From the NCBI GenBank assembly GCA_030407085.1, contig CM059586.1, forward strand, positions 29,747,501 through 29,811,500: 64,000 bases of DNA, written 5' to 3'. This document shows, one piece after another, positions 1 through 13,130 of the stretch. A model generated the notes under the pieces. The model saw nothing but the letters and a program-made list of their open reading frames with translations, was not told the origin of the DNA and did no database searches. Every line of letters begins with the position of its first letter. Position 1 is the stretch's first letter. The translations under genes and the position numbers were made by a program. Origin of the DNA: Trichopria drosophilae (Eukaryota > Arthropoda > Insecta > Hymenoptera > Diapriidae).

Positions 1-580
1 GTCGACTGCTGCAGAGTCCACGGAATGAAATATGCATGGATGGAACTGTTCCGCTCAATTTTACAGTTTATTTACGTCAGCGAACAGTGTAAGTGCATAA
101 GGGCGTTTTACGAGTCAACGGAAAAGGTTAATGTTAAATTATAAATAGGTTTTTGTCTGGCTGGAATTCAAATGAGAGTATGAGAGAGAAATGGTGAAAG
201 AGGGAGAAGGAAGAGAGCGCCGGCTGTAACGCTAGTGACCCATATATCTAAAAATCACAGCATGAAAATAGTTTACGCTCACCCCAGGCTGGCGGGATTT
301 AAGCGCACTAAGTCCATTGCTTATAATACACCAATCGACTTTGCAAACAGCGCATTGGTTTATGCATTTTCAAAGATTTCCATCAAATGTTTATTTCGCT
401 TTCATGTGCGCTTCTTCCCGCCAAAGGAATACAGTGACCTTGGACGTCCCGTAATCGTAATCTTTTCATATACATAATCTTCACTTCGATTGTAATACTA
501 AATTTTACCACTGTTAGTATTATATATTTTTATTTATAACAGAATACGTTTGATGTGAAATGTTCACAAGATTTCACGCG
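1..580. other. AT-rich sequence without a supported gene
   Basis: Contains a GA-rich patch at 178-218 and an 80-codon frame at 235-477 with no recognisable domain. I see no splice or promoter evidence for it. Confidence 0.4.
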
Positions 581-1100
581 TGTGAAGTTGGCCCTCCACT
601 TGACGAAAAAAAATAACAATGGCTTCTATATGCCGCCCACATAGATCGGAAGTTCTTTATACATTTTGAAAATAGTTCTGTTGATTTGAACAAAAAAGAA
701 AATGAATTTCAAAATGTCGGGGGGCTAACTTCACAAATTACAAATTTTAAAAGCAACTCCGTCAGTTGTTATCGGATAGAAAAGTTTCATAAAGAAAAGT
801 TGTAGAACTCTTTGGGAGGCAAAAGGAACTCTGTAGAAAAAATCGATTTTTCGAAAATTACAAAATTTTGTATTTTAATTAATTAACAATTAATCTGTAA
901 AGGCGTGTAGCTCGCCCAATATTCGTCGGATCAAACTGTTTCTTAAGGAAAATTTGTATAACTCTTTGGGGGACAAAAGGAACTCCGGGGAAAAAATCGA
1001 TTTTTGGAAAATTTCGATCCGATAACAACTGACGGAGCTGTTTTTTAAATGTATAATTTGTGAATTATTTCTTTTCGTCAAGTGGGGGACCAACTTCACA
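581..1100. mobile_element. 520-bp TIR element with internal inverted and direct repeats
   Basis: The left end TGTGAAGTTGGCCCTCCACT (581-600) continues to 614 and is mirrored at 1067-1100 (ends CCAACTTCACA), a near-perfect inverted repeat of about 34 bp. A second inverted pair lies inside, CAACTCCGTCAGTTGTTATC (about 751-770) against GATAACAACTGACGGAGCTG (about 1020-1039). Between them an AACTCTTTGGG-(A/G)-GGCAAAAGGAACTC block is repeated directly (about 806-835 and 960-990). A 10-bp direct repeat, AAGATTTCAC, flanks the element at 568-577 and 1107-1116, a few bases outside each end. No coding capacity: a non-autonomous DNA transposon of unknown superfamily. Confidence 0.7.
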
Positions 1101-3179
1101 TATATGAAGATTTCACCAAAATCATGATCGTCGTCGTGTTTAAACTTTCAATCTTGGTTCGACCAAAGAACATCAGGATAATTAAAATTGCTGTATTTTT
1201 CTAAAATTATAGATATTAGAGTCATTTAGGAATTGCCCAAAACCTATAAAAGCAATTCTAGATTAACCGTTACGGCCGACTTGAAGTAACGGACTATTTA
1301 AGATTTTTTAATATGAACGCCATAAAATCGTTCAAATTACTCTTTTGTGTTGACAACGGCGGCGTATGGCGTTACTTCAGCGGAATCCTGTGTACACAAT
1401 AAATGGAATATTTTATTTAACCAATAAATGAGACGATCATTTTAATTTATTTTTGTCATTTTGAGGTTAGTTTCTTGACTGTTATATTTTATAACTCGCC
1501 TAAGATACTAAGATAATCTACTAATTAACGTATTAGCTGTTTTTCCTAGAGAGTGCATTAGTGGTTTTAAACGCCAATTCTCGCAATTTCGACTGTTACT
1601 TATTATGAATTAGGTCGTAAATTATATCTAATATTTCAGTTAGTAAATAAAATCGAAACAAACAAAAATGTAACCAGATAACTAATTGAAATATATTTTT
1701 GAAAGAATTAAAATATTTGTCTGAGGTAATTAGTTTAGGTAACTACGACGTATAGTTGACGTTAATATAACTTATTTAGTTAAAGTCTACGATTGCTTAA
1801 TTGCAATTAACGATGTACAGTTTCATTCGGATAAATTATGCATTACAGGTGTTACCATTCATAAATTTTATTCCCGAATTATTTGGAAGGAACAACATAT
1901 TTTTAGAAATCTGAAATCGTTTTCTAACATTCGTGTACAAGCCGTGAGTTTAAAAAACTAATTAGCTGTTTTTATGATACATTTAGCTCAATGTATAATC
2001 GTAAGAGATAAAACGGTTCAAATGAATTATGCTACATTGCTTGTCGACGTTTTTTAATGAAAACTAATTGTCATTGTGGCAGTTACAAGAAAAACGAACA
2101 ATTTGAATTCCAAGTTCGAACAAAGACAGAATTCCTTGCATTTCCACAATAGACAATTTGAACAATAGAATCATGCACAGCCTTGAAAGCTGTAGCAACC
2201 CGCACGCAGTAAGGATATTACCACAAATGGATTGATTTTCATTTTTTAAAAGTAGAACAGAAAACAAATGATTTAACCCTATGATTGATGCCAGCATTAA
2301 TAAATTGCATTATCCGTTTCGTAATCTGTCATGAAGTACCTCTGAATCGATCTACTTTTTTAATCGTTTTTGAATATTTTTCTTAAATTTATGGAATTCT
2401 TTTTGTAAACTTGATAAACAAAATGTTAAAGAAATTAATCAGGCATGTTTTTTTTATTAACATACACTTATAACAAATCAGAAAAAAGGTGAGACAAATA
2501 TATTTTTAGAAAGTTGTTTGTAAAATGTCACGTAGTATAAAAGCTTATTATTTGTTTACATAAATTTGTATTCCGAAATGTATCGTTCTCCAGCCTAAAA
2601 AAATAAACCTGTCAAATCGAAATTTCATACGATCCTCATGATAACATCAGAGGTTTACTTTGAGACTGCATGGAGAGAAAGAAATAGTTTATAAGGAAAC
2701 CCTACTATTTAGATAGTAAAACCAAGTATTTATTTTTTTCTGTGTGCAGGAAAAAAATTAAACGCCATATTATTACAAAACATTGCCAATTCAAAACGGC
2801 TCGTGTCCTTTCAGGTAATAGTGACTTGTCGATAAAGTAGGTGTACAGGAGATTGCTCTCAAGGTGATTTGACCATTGTTGCCAGTTTAGGGTGATTTTG
2901 GTGATGGCAGTGAAATAAATCCTCCTCAACAAGTAACGTTGAACTTAACCAATAAATACAGAACAAGACACAAACTTTTCCAGAAAAATTAAAGTTTAAA
3001 AAATTGGACCCCGAAGGGAGGGGGCAAATAACATTTAATTGTTGATTAATTATATCTTTGGAATTATAAGGTAAAATGTTTGTAACTTCGATTTTATTTC
3101 CAACTGTTCTTTGTGAACAGGTGTAAAACAACAGAATACCAAACAAACATCTTTTGGGAGATAACTTGAATCAGAGATA
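1101..3179. other. AT-rich intergenic or intronic sequence, nothing recognised
   Basis: Only short chance frames of fewer than 100 codons, none with family similarity, and no terminal-repeat structure that I could pair. Confidence 0.4.
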
Positions 3180-3685
3180 GTGGATCTTATAGATTTTGAC
3201 GGCTCAAAACGAATCCATTATCCAATTTGACCCATCGCATCCGGGTTTTATGATATCTGACATTAGATATGTTAGCAAATTTCTTGCAAAATAAGTACAT
3301 AGGATTTTCTGCAGTCGCTGAACACGAATCTAGCATAGTAATGATAACATTCAAAATACCGGATATAATATGGCAGGTCCGAAATTGGAAGCATTAGCAA
3401 ATCCTGAAGAAAATATCCATATAGAAGTTTTTGTTGTCGGTGAATACAAATCTGGTGTTAGTATAATGGTGAATCCAATATGGTGAAAACGGCTGAAAAT
3501 GAGAGTTTAGCGTGTCGCTGCTTATAAATCTATAGTACATAGATATTCAATATTCAAAATGTATTCAGTTGTATCCGCTGTTTTAAATTTTAAAAATCTG
3601 ATACAAGATTCGAGTTCAGCAACCCCCAAAATAATATATAATGTACAATTTTTAATTATTTAACTATTGCGTGACTCGAAGGGTT
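3180..3685. repeat. Decayed copy of the dispersed TTAA-element family
   Basis: Two diverged direct units carry the family phrase of a GTCGCTGA/GTCGGTGAATAC-type box, a CAAATCTGG/CGAATCTAG box and a 'TATGGTGAATCC/ATATGGCAGGTCC' box (3315-3500), followed by CAGCAACCCCCAAA near 3620. The stretch ends in CGAAGGGTTAA at 3675-3685, like the right terminus of the intact element at 29874-30732. No matching left end was found. Confidence 0.45.
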
Positions 3686-5191
3686 AAAAACCTCACATGA
3701 TGAACCTGCCAAAAGTTTATAAGATCCTCTACTCTCAATCGAGTTACCTCCTAAAACATTTATTGTGGTCCAGTGTTATATTCAATGCCAAAATATTTTA
3801 GCAGTGTTCTTTGTTTGAAATAACCTGTTTCGTATACTGATATTCGTATATTTAATGCATATTCTTGCCTCATAACGTATGAAAAATCGTGACATTGACA
3901 GCAACATAGATTCAAAATCTATAATTGTCCATATACTCCAAGACAATAAATTGGAATTACAGACGAGAAGTGATGGAAGCATGAATGAAAAACCAAACCT
4001 TAAAAAATGTTCTATTCTAGGTTTCAACATTAACAAAGAAGAAGAATTCCTGCCGGAATCTTTGCAATTTGCGTGCGAAATCAGAAAATTTCGAGCAGAA
4101 ATCAAGTGGAGTGAAGCCTAACTTCCGGTCTTCCCTAAAGACTGCTACAGTTTGTACTGATTTTATCATAAACCGGATGCAGAAGGCTTTTATCCAGGTA
4201 TGTACCTCCACTTAAGTCACACGATTTGTCTCGCCTGCTGTCGCCTACATTGTTATTTGCTGTAGGAAACATCACTAGAGCTATTCCTTTTTCTAACTAA
4301 TAATAACACCCACTACAGGAAAGTTCGCATGGATCATGTTTATAATAAAAAAAGATATATCAATGTGCACAAGAGTGGTGAGGCTTATATTACATCCACC
4401 AATTGTAAAATTCAAGGGTTTTTAGGAAAATTGCAACAATTTTTAGCAATTTTCCGTTTCTCAGTATACCCCATCTAATGATACCTTTGAACTTCATGGT
4501 TGGTTGTCCACTGCGCAAATTGTCAGAAATGTTTATTTTAAATTTCCAACACATGCTGTGAAATTATCAGGAACCCAGAAGCTTCCGTGGCTGGTCTTAG
4601 AGAAACATAGGAAAAGTGTGTATCCAGTTCTCAAAGTCACTGCTGAACATTGAAGCCAAATCGGTGATTTTCGTATTTCTGATAAGATACTAACTAGTAT
4701 ATTCCCAGTCAATTCTGACTTTTGGAGTACAATTGGTACTGATGGTACTACAATAGAAGTTCCGACTCCAAACTGAAAGTAAATAGGATTGACCGCAACA
4801 AACGAACCTGAAACTAGCCCATACTTTCCAGCCCACACTTTTATAATTTATCCTTTTTTATATTTTTATTACGCCTGAGTTTTAAGTATTTTTTTATAAA
4901 TTTGGTGTTGCATATAGGCCTTTAATTGTTAGGGCCCCTGAGGTATTCATACGCTATTCGTCTTTGGTACACGAGAACTGTGGGAAGGAAAGTTGGGCTA
5001 GTTTCAGTCTCATCCACAACAGAATTAGTGCAACCAAGACGAATCTGTGCTGACGGGATACTGACGCTCACAAATTAAGGACTGGTTTTATAGTAGCGCT
5101 ATGTTTATTGTCCGAAATTGAATGTGGAGAAAAATTGTAATTTTCGATGGAAGTCATCTGAAACAATCATGAATAATCATATCACGTACAC
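3686..5191. other. No supported gene; short unexplained open frames
   Basis: Frames at 3879-4121 (plus) and 4533-4838 (minus) have no recognised domain and lack convincing splice sites. They may be decayed transposon coding sequence, but I cannot name a family. Confidence 0.3.
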
Positions 5192-6088
5192 ATATATAGG
5201 GTGGACGTCGGCCAGTGGGTCACAGCCATCCCATGTTAAAGAAATAATTATATCATTAGTCGATTAATCCCGTGGTAATTAGGCTACAGTCTTTAAATTC
5301 CTCGCAATGCATAAATAAACAGAATTAAGAATTGCAGCAAAGCCGATAAGGCCTGAATATCGCGTGATTAGTCCACTGATCTAGTTACTTCTCTAACATG
5401 GAATGCCTATCATCCGCTGGCACTGATATATATGTATAATATGGATATAGGAAATACCTACTCCTGGCGTCGTCAAATTGTGGCGCAGGAAGACTTTGGA
5501 AAAGTTGAAGTGGGAGAAGCCGAAAGTAACCGAATGCGCGCGACAAATTACAATATGGTTGCCGCGAAATTCAAAGGGGCAAGCACTGAACGAATTATAA
5601 TAAAACTGCAAGAAGTCTTAACCATACTCTTTATTAATGTACATGTATTCTTTTCTTTATTCGTATAGGATATATCAGAAACATGTTTAATAATAAAGAA
5701 AATGAATTGAACAAAAGAAACTGTCCTTATGCTAACAAAATTCATGTTCTTACATTTGACGAATGGAACTTTCCTTGGCAGTCTTCTTATAGGTGTATAT
5801 TTCTTTTGTTTTACAGAATTGCTATTGAATGTATATTTACTTTCTATATACATTTAAATTCTATGTATGCATACGTTATACAGGATATACACAACTACAC
5901 AATGAAACTTTTGCATTGGGGACTCGGACGCAGTCGGGTGCTTTCGAGCGCCTTCGGCAATTACACCCTCACCATTTCGTACCAAAGTCTTCCTACGGAA
6001 GCCTTCAAATTGTGCCACATTTTGACTCGCTATACCCTATCCATATTATACATATCAGTGCCCGCTGGTCGACGTCCATCCTGTATAT
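5192..6088. mobile_element. About 900-bp inverted-repeat element, composite
   Basis: The left end (5192-5224) reads TATATAGGGTGGACGTCGGC then CAGTGGGTCACAG. Reading the minus strand from 6088 gives TATACAGGATGGACGTCGAC then CAGCGGGCACTG, about 80 percent alike over about 33 bases. A second, longer inverted match begins inside the left part: GCTGGCACTGATAT...GTATAATATGGATA (5414-5448) pairs with 6034-6066, and weaker similarity continues to about 5560/5930. The left side thus seems to hold two end-like sequences, either nested insertion or an internal duplication. The 143- and 123-codon frames at 5683-6200 overlap the repeat arm and are not convincing genes. Confidence 0.5.
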
Positions 6089-7684
6089 ACAAAAGACTAG
6101 CAGTACGTGTATAATCTGGATGTTTAGGACACAAAAATGGCCGATTCATCTCGAGCTTCTGAAGATTCAATTGAACATAGAGCCGTCTAATCCCAAGTAG
6201 ATATTTAGCACTGGGATTATCCTAGAAATGTTTCTTAAATGATTTCCAGGGTGCCTCATAATTTTACTATAAAAATTGACTACTGTTAATTAGAGTTATT
6301 GTACGAAAGATGTAAAGGGTGTCCCAAAATCGTAAGATGACATATGTAATAGCTTCATTATTTGTAAACAACACAGTGTTCTAAATGATGTTCTAGAATA
6401 TTCCGCGGTTAGCTTATTGTGCAGATGTTTGAGATGAAGTTTGAGTGTTTTTATATTACATGTTCAGTCTTTACATTTCCGCCAGGAAAACAGAACTCAC
6501 TATCAGTCCTGAACTAAAAGTTCTGCGATGGAAATGACAACAAAGATATCAATATATGAATGTTTACTTTTATTTTATTTACCATTCATGAAAGGACAGT
6601 ATTTCCAAGAACATTCAATGTCTGACAAGACCCGAGTCCATGTCATTGTGAAACGAATAATGTAATTCGTATGACGGTTGGGTGGTTACATGTAATCCCG
6701 GCACGAAATAAGTATAGCCTTCAAGATCGTGATACAAGGAGAATTATATCGCGAACAAAAGGATTCGTATACGAATGGAATTGCTGCCTAAAGGAAGGCT
6801 CGAATTTATCTGATGAACAACTCGAGAATTAATTAACCCCCTAGTTGGATAGCGATCGTCGCACCTTTCATCCTGTGCTAGCTATTGCGACAATGTCATC
6901 GAGCTTGCGAACCGACGAGAAAATTCGACTCGGGGTACTCGGATAAAAGCCTAAGATCCAGGAAAAGCCTCTATATTTTCCGACTCGATCGGGCGCATCT
7001 ATTTCGATGGGTAACTGGAGCGTGGCTCGGGCGTCTCGGAAGCAAAGTCAAAATTAGTCGCGTGCTTCTATTACGGCATTTACATAACTGGGGATTATTC
7101 GGGACGCGGATATACGCGAGCGGCACCGAGAGCAAAAGCGGAAAAGCGGATGCCCAACAGTACTCTCTCGGGTCCACGCTCGAGCGAGCATATAGGCGAC
7201 GACTCGCATTAGACGCACGTGCGAGCAAGCTGTTTTTTCGCTTCCTTGGCCTCTTCTCGTTTTTCCGGATTGGAACTAGTCGCGCAATCATCTCGCACCT
7301 ATCCCCACTCTCTTTCAGCTAGAACAGCTAGTTGTGCGATCAGTGGCATCGCCGCGTGGGCGCAATGGAGAAAGTAGTCTCCAGAGGAACTCTTAGCCGA
7401 TATGCGCATGACGTCATCGGTGCGCGATCAGCCGTGCTCACTACTGTCCCATCGCATCGTCACGCGAGCGCAGCTGATTGCGAATGTTGCAAATACACTG
7501 CATCACGTACTCTATGCTACAAATTTCACAAATAGAGTCCTTTCATTGCGGACCAAGGTTTCGAGATTCTTCTCGCAGATTGCGAGATAATTAAGAATTT
7601 TCAAGTATTCACTTTAAAGTTATTTGCATTCAAGTATATGTATATTAAAATACCAGCAAGTTATAAGTTGTAAAGGGTTTTTCA
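6089..7684. other. Intergenic; CpG-rich block 6890-7560 without a supported gene
   Basis: From about 6890 to 7560 the sequence is much richer in CpG than its surroundings and contains a TGACGTCA cAMP-response-type palindrome at 7408-7415. Frames on both strands (for example 6885-7322 plus) look compositional, with no recognised domain. It could be a promoter or an old gene fragment. Phrases CAGGGTGCCTCATAAT (6248) and AGGGTGTCCCAAAATC (6317) resemble transposon ends but have no partner I could find. Confidence 0.35.
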
Positions 7685-8312
7685 ACCAGAAGTTTATTTT
7701 TTCAACCGAATTTTCAAAAAAAAATGGCCCCATCACGTAGACCACATAGCGCTCCATACACTGACACGTTCAACATGCAAAGGCTTTTTTCAACCATTGC
7801 TCTAGAATCTTTACAATCCGAAATGTAGCAATTTTGCTTGTTGACATATCCAGACAAATGAAAATGGGCTTCATCTGACAAAACGGTTTTCCCACAAAAA
7901 TCTGCGGATTATTTTCGAATTAATTCAGCAAATCCACGAGGAATTGGATGATCGGCCGGCTTCAACTCTTGCAGCAGCTGCACTTTGTAAGGCTTCAAAG
8001 CCAAATCTTTACGCAAAATTCGCCATGTGGTCGTCGTGGATAGCCCAAATTATTGAGAACGTCGAGGAATTTTCTTCAACAATGCTCACAGCTGCGATAT
8101 TTTTACTTGAACGACCAGATCGACGACGCGTCGGTGTTGACACATTATGCAGCGAGCCACTCGACTCAAATTTCGTAATATGGGTATCATAAGAACGATT
8201 ATGTCGACTGAAAACCTTAGGAATCTTTCGAAACGTAACTTTTACGGACCCACCGTTTTTATAATGGATTTTTAAACTTTTAATAGGATGTTCGAGAGAA
8301 ATTGAATCATAA
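7685..8312 (-). pseudogene. Decayed Tc1/mariner-superfamily transposase (N-terminal two-thirds)
   Basis: Reading the minus strand from about 8311, the relic gives in order: IKSLKIHYKNGGSVKVTFRK (helix-turn-helix start), ITKFESSGSLHNV, TRRRSGRSSKNIAAV, then after a stop/frameshift near 8050 STTTWRILRKDLALKPYKVQ, LLQELKPADHP, and VLSDEAHFHLSGYVNKQN with the second catalytic Asp. Similarity fades at VYGALCGLRDGAIFF near 7690. The third catalytic acid and C-terminus are missing, and I saw no terminal inverted repeats. Order and motifs match the insect transposases whose core is 'WRILRKDL..PYK.QLVQELKPADH' and 'DEAHFHL.GYVNKQN'. Clearly inactive. The plus-strand frame at 7944-8192 is its shadow. 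Confidence 0.88.
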
Positions 8313-11300
8313 CACTTGCTAACGCTTCTGCTGCTGATATGTCACAAAACTAAATGTAAACACTTGTTGGCCCCTGACATTAAACAAACTTGATATTGAA
8401 AAACTCTTTACAATTCTTCTCTGCATTCTTAACTGTTCGATTAGATTTTTTGAAGATTCAGAAAGAAAACACAACATTGTTTTCGACCATTTTCAAAAAG
8501 AGAGGTCCCAAAATAGTGATGTTTACTAGAAATAGATAGCGGATAAGGTCTGCAATACTAATTGAATTGAACCACTCAATATTGCAGAAAATGTGCCATT
8601 CGGAAACCTTGGTAATCCCGTAGGGAATCCGTGATTTTCCAATAAAAACAATTATATGTGATTTTAAATCATCCATATATGTATACATGTATTTTTGGTT
8701 TATTATGTATATTTTATTTTAGTGAATTCCAGAAAGTAGTCAAATTTGAAATTCACATGGGGATTTGTAAATAAAACCAGATGTTTGAAATCAATGGAAT
8801 GTTTTTTATGTTATCGATTACACTTTACTCTTTTATTAGGAACAAGAATGACTTCATACGTTAATGAAATAATAATGGGATGCGACTCTAGGCGGATTGT
8901 TATTTAATCGTTTTTGTTTTTATTATGGGTACGTCTTTTAAATTCTTCTTTTTTAAATAATGAGCGACTTCATAATGCGATGATCCTAATTGTATTACAG
9001 CAACTGCTTTCTACATAAACGCCGAATCTGTTTATTATCTATACTTATTGTCAGAAGTCATTATTAATAACCCTTTATACGTTAAAAATAAACGATAAAT
9101 AAGTGCGACGAAAATACGTGTGGGCTATTTTGGACCAATTTGATATTTTTCACGTGACGAGTTATTCTTCAAATATACATTTCGATTGTTGACAAACAAA
9201 TAAGCACTTCTAGATAAAATCTACCGGAAAGTTTAAACATTAATTCCGTTGTTTCCAAAATAAAATCGGACGGATATAATCTTTAAATAGAATGAGTAGA
9301 CCGAATCTATCACTAAATTGACAACACTGTGACAGCGTTTCAGTCTCACTATTATCAGTTTGGACGTCGGTGTAGTACCATCGGTCGGTATGGGACCAAT
9401 TTTCCTTACTGATTTGCTACATGACAGTTATTTGATTATCAAGTGCGACATTGCTATATAACTAATAAATTAAAAGGATAACGAAAAATATAAAAAACAG
9501 CCGAGTAAAAAAGTTTGGTTTTCATTTGTAATAAATTTTGGATCAAATCTGATTAGATCAAAAAGTAAATTAAACTTGATCTTTGTTTTTTATAATATAG
9601 GACCAAAGTTGGACGAATTCAAGACCGAAAAACAATCATGTTCTCGTGAAATCTAGTTAATGAAAAATGGGCTCATTATCACAAGGGCATTATTACTTAA
9701 TAATCTTATATATTTACACTCGTGAAGTAACGGTTAACTGATAACCAAAATAAATACATCATACAAAATGTACCATTTTTAAAGGAAATCGGTTAAAGGT
9801 TTACATATATTAAAAATAAATTAATATTAATATACAATTGTTTTTCTTTGCTCCATTTTTATCGTTTAAAATGTTTGTTGTGCGGATGAAGCTATTTTAA
9901 GTTAAAGTTTCAGTCATTATTTGCAGTCAAGTAACAGATAATAATTAAACATTTTAAATGAAAAAAAAAGTAAAAATAATATAAAAAGCATTTTAAGGGG
10001 CATAAATGATTACATATTGGGCATTTTCTTTTTGAATCCTTTTTATTTTATAAAAAAAACAAGTAATGAACTTTTAGAGATTAATTGTGTCAGGATTTGA
10101 TTGCCAGTCGAATTCTATATCAAGGGAAGGGAATTTGCAATGGCTGTAATTTCGATCTTAATTTTTTTCAAAAAATAAAAAATCATCAACAGAGAAATTA
10201 TTCATTATTTTTTAAAAGCTAGGCCATCATAGATGCTTCGGAATCAGATCTACAGTGACATCTATTAGTTTCTTTCGACATTATTCCACATTTTTTGGCA
10301 AAAATTAAAAGTCTCGCGCTTTTAAGTGTTTGAGTTATATTTAAAGCATTCCTACAGTAAAAACACAAGCTCTTTATCAGTAACACTGCTACAACAGATT
10401 AGAAACCCGCTAAATGTAGCACAATTACTGTCAGTAATAATGCTGGCACAATCGTCAGTAATATTTCATGAAGACTGTCTGTCTGGGCCTATGCGATAGA
10501 AAACCTTCTCGAAACTGGCGTTGCATCGTTGAGAATCACGTCGACTTGAATCTTACGTGACCTCTACGGTCGCTATTGTTTTTGTTATTGCTTACTCTTA
10601 TTCATTTCCTTAAATGAAATAAAATTTCCCGTTGAAATTATGTCTTTCCAGGAACTTGTAATACAAATAATCAAGCCAGTTTAAATTAAGTTATGGAATC
10701 AAGTTTGCCATTCCCTGATAAAATCATTGTTTATTTTAATAAATTAATTTATTTTTCTATTTTTAGGAAATATTTTGTAATACTTAATATAATTGTTTAT
10801 ATTAAATATATTTCTTATTTATTATAAACAATTATAATTAGACTGTAAACTTTTTATAGCAAGTATTCAGCATCAAATACAGTTTATTTGGTTAAAGTAA
10901 ATTTTTTAATACAAATTACATATAATGTCATGGAACTGCTTACGCGCGTGCGCTATTAGCAAATGTGTGTAACGATGTATACTTTGGATTGTTGCCGCTA
11001 GGGGCATTTTCGACGTTCGCTATTGGTTCCGCGTTTGAAGACACGCTTTTAATCGTAGGTAATCCAGCAGCTGCGATGTGTAATGCATACGACGATTCTG
11101 AAGGGAATTTTATAACGAGAATTACATCATCAATTAATTATTTTATGTATGTGTGTTAATTAGATCTGGATGAGTTCACACCGATCATAAATGAAACATT
11201 TAGCCGCTAGAGGGAAGCAGAATCCGCAATAGGTCGTAGTGACAATACTGCTAAGGAAATATAGAAGTAATTCTGTTGTGCAAGAGAAAATACTCTGATT

Positions 11301-13130
11301 CTGTTCATAAATTTTATTTGCGTGGTTTCTCACGAAAATTTCTCAAGAAATTTTATTTATTTAGATGCTTTTGGAACGAATTTTGTTATTAAAATAGATC
11401 TTAGTTGAGACATACATCGAGAATAACTAAAACAAATAACTATACCATTTTCCGGAAAGATCAAATAGACTTCTTTATCCCACGTTGATCAAATCTGCGT
11501 ACTAATAAATCATTTTTTAACAATTATATACATATTGTGGTTAATGACGAAAAAATATTTATTTACAGAAGTAAATGGTTTATTTAATACTAGGAAAGAA
11601 TGAGATGTTTCAGTCTATTTCTAAAACTTAGGTCTATATTTTTTAATATCAAATCAAAACAATATTTTCTGGTGACTACGCATAACAATTTTTTAAGTAC
11701 ACAAACTCTAATCAATATACTTCTTCTTTATTCCTAACACGCATCTATTCTTCACTTATAAACAGAGAATATTCAATTTTCACAGAGATCTTTGATGAAC
11801 ACAAAGGGAACAAAGCTCGAGGTTATCAACAAACTTGTGATAAGAATGAAAATTTCCGTCATCAGTTATGTATGCAATGAGAGTGCAATGAGGAAGAATC
11901 TTCGTTACTGGTCCCTATTTATTATTTACGATATGATGAAACAATAATAAATCTTGGAAATTCACAAATAGAATTGCGTCACGCGGTTAAAAAATAAAGT
12001 AAAATTATTAAAGTTTTATGATTCATGTGATCTTTCGCACTTGAATATACAAAAGATTAGATTTAGTAAGCAAATCATCCGATGGTACTATGCCAATTTA
12101 TAAAGCCGCTTGGAATCTATCCAGATGTTCGCAATCATAATTTTGATAAATGAAAAACAGCTTCTTTTTCATTCAAATTATTTTTTATTGTTTTTTTATT
12201 TTTAATAAGATGATAAACAATGCTGATTTTTTAATAATTGAGTAAACTAAATTATATATAAAATTATCGCGTATTTTATTATAAAGCAAAGATAATCAAA
12301 TTGTCGAGGACTAGTTTAAAACAAGGATACACCCTTACTTAGTTTTTATAACTATTGTTCCTGATTTCTCTTGCGGAATTCTTGACCATTTGAATATATA
12401 AATTATTATATAGAATAAGAAAAAATGCTCTGTTGATTACTCCAATTTGATATTGATTCTAGAAGCCTTTAATATGATGGGACGCCAATCTGTGACGCAT
12501 GGTACGGGAAGAAGCTACGTTTACAAAAATTCTTAGGTTGACATTTAAAATGGACGAAAATATAGATTCGGTTATTTTAATAAAAAAGTTTATTAACGAT
12601 CGTTCTGGAAATATTCCAGCCCGCAGTTAAAATATAACTCGGAACTGATCTCGGAATCCAGGTCGCTATATTTTGACGACTCAAAGTAGGTCTATTGCTT
12701 CATGTTTATTTATGGATATGATAAGAGTTTGCGTTTTACAGCCAAAGAATCCGAATGTTCATAACAAACAAAATTACTACAAGATAAGATCACCTGGTGA
12801 TAAACAATTGATGTACGAATATATATCTTTAATTGCACTGGCCTTTCTCTTATTTAAACACTTTTGGTTATATTTTCCATTTAGTAATATAATTTCGATG
12901 AATCGTTGGGTGCATTAGTGCTAGAGTACTCCAAAAATAAACATGGTTAGGGTCGTATAATAATCGAGTCTGTCGCATATTATGCCCAAATTCATTATTT
13001 CACGCCATAATGCGGTTGGGACCAATTACGCATTTTGAAAATGACAAAAGCTACTTCCAAACTGCACAAGAGCATTCACCATTCACGCGTGACATCATAT
13101 GCAAGTAACCTTGCAAGCCAGTCGATTTAA
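8313..13130. other. AT-rich, no supported gene
   Basis: A long, very AT-rich stretch. The 64-codon frame at 10965-11159 (plus) follows a slightly CpG-richer patch (10935-11100) but has no recognised domain. No terminal repeats could be paired. Confidence 0.35.

Noticed and set aside
5683..6200. Overlapping 143- and 123-codon plus-strand ORFs
   Set aside because: They run through the inverted-repeat arm of a mobile element in two frames and have no recognisable domain.
7944..8192. 82-codon plus-strand ORF
   Set aside because: It is the antisense shadow of the decayed Tc1/mariner transposase.
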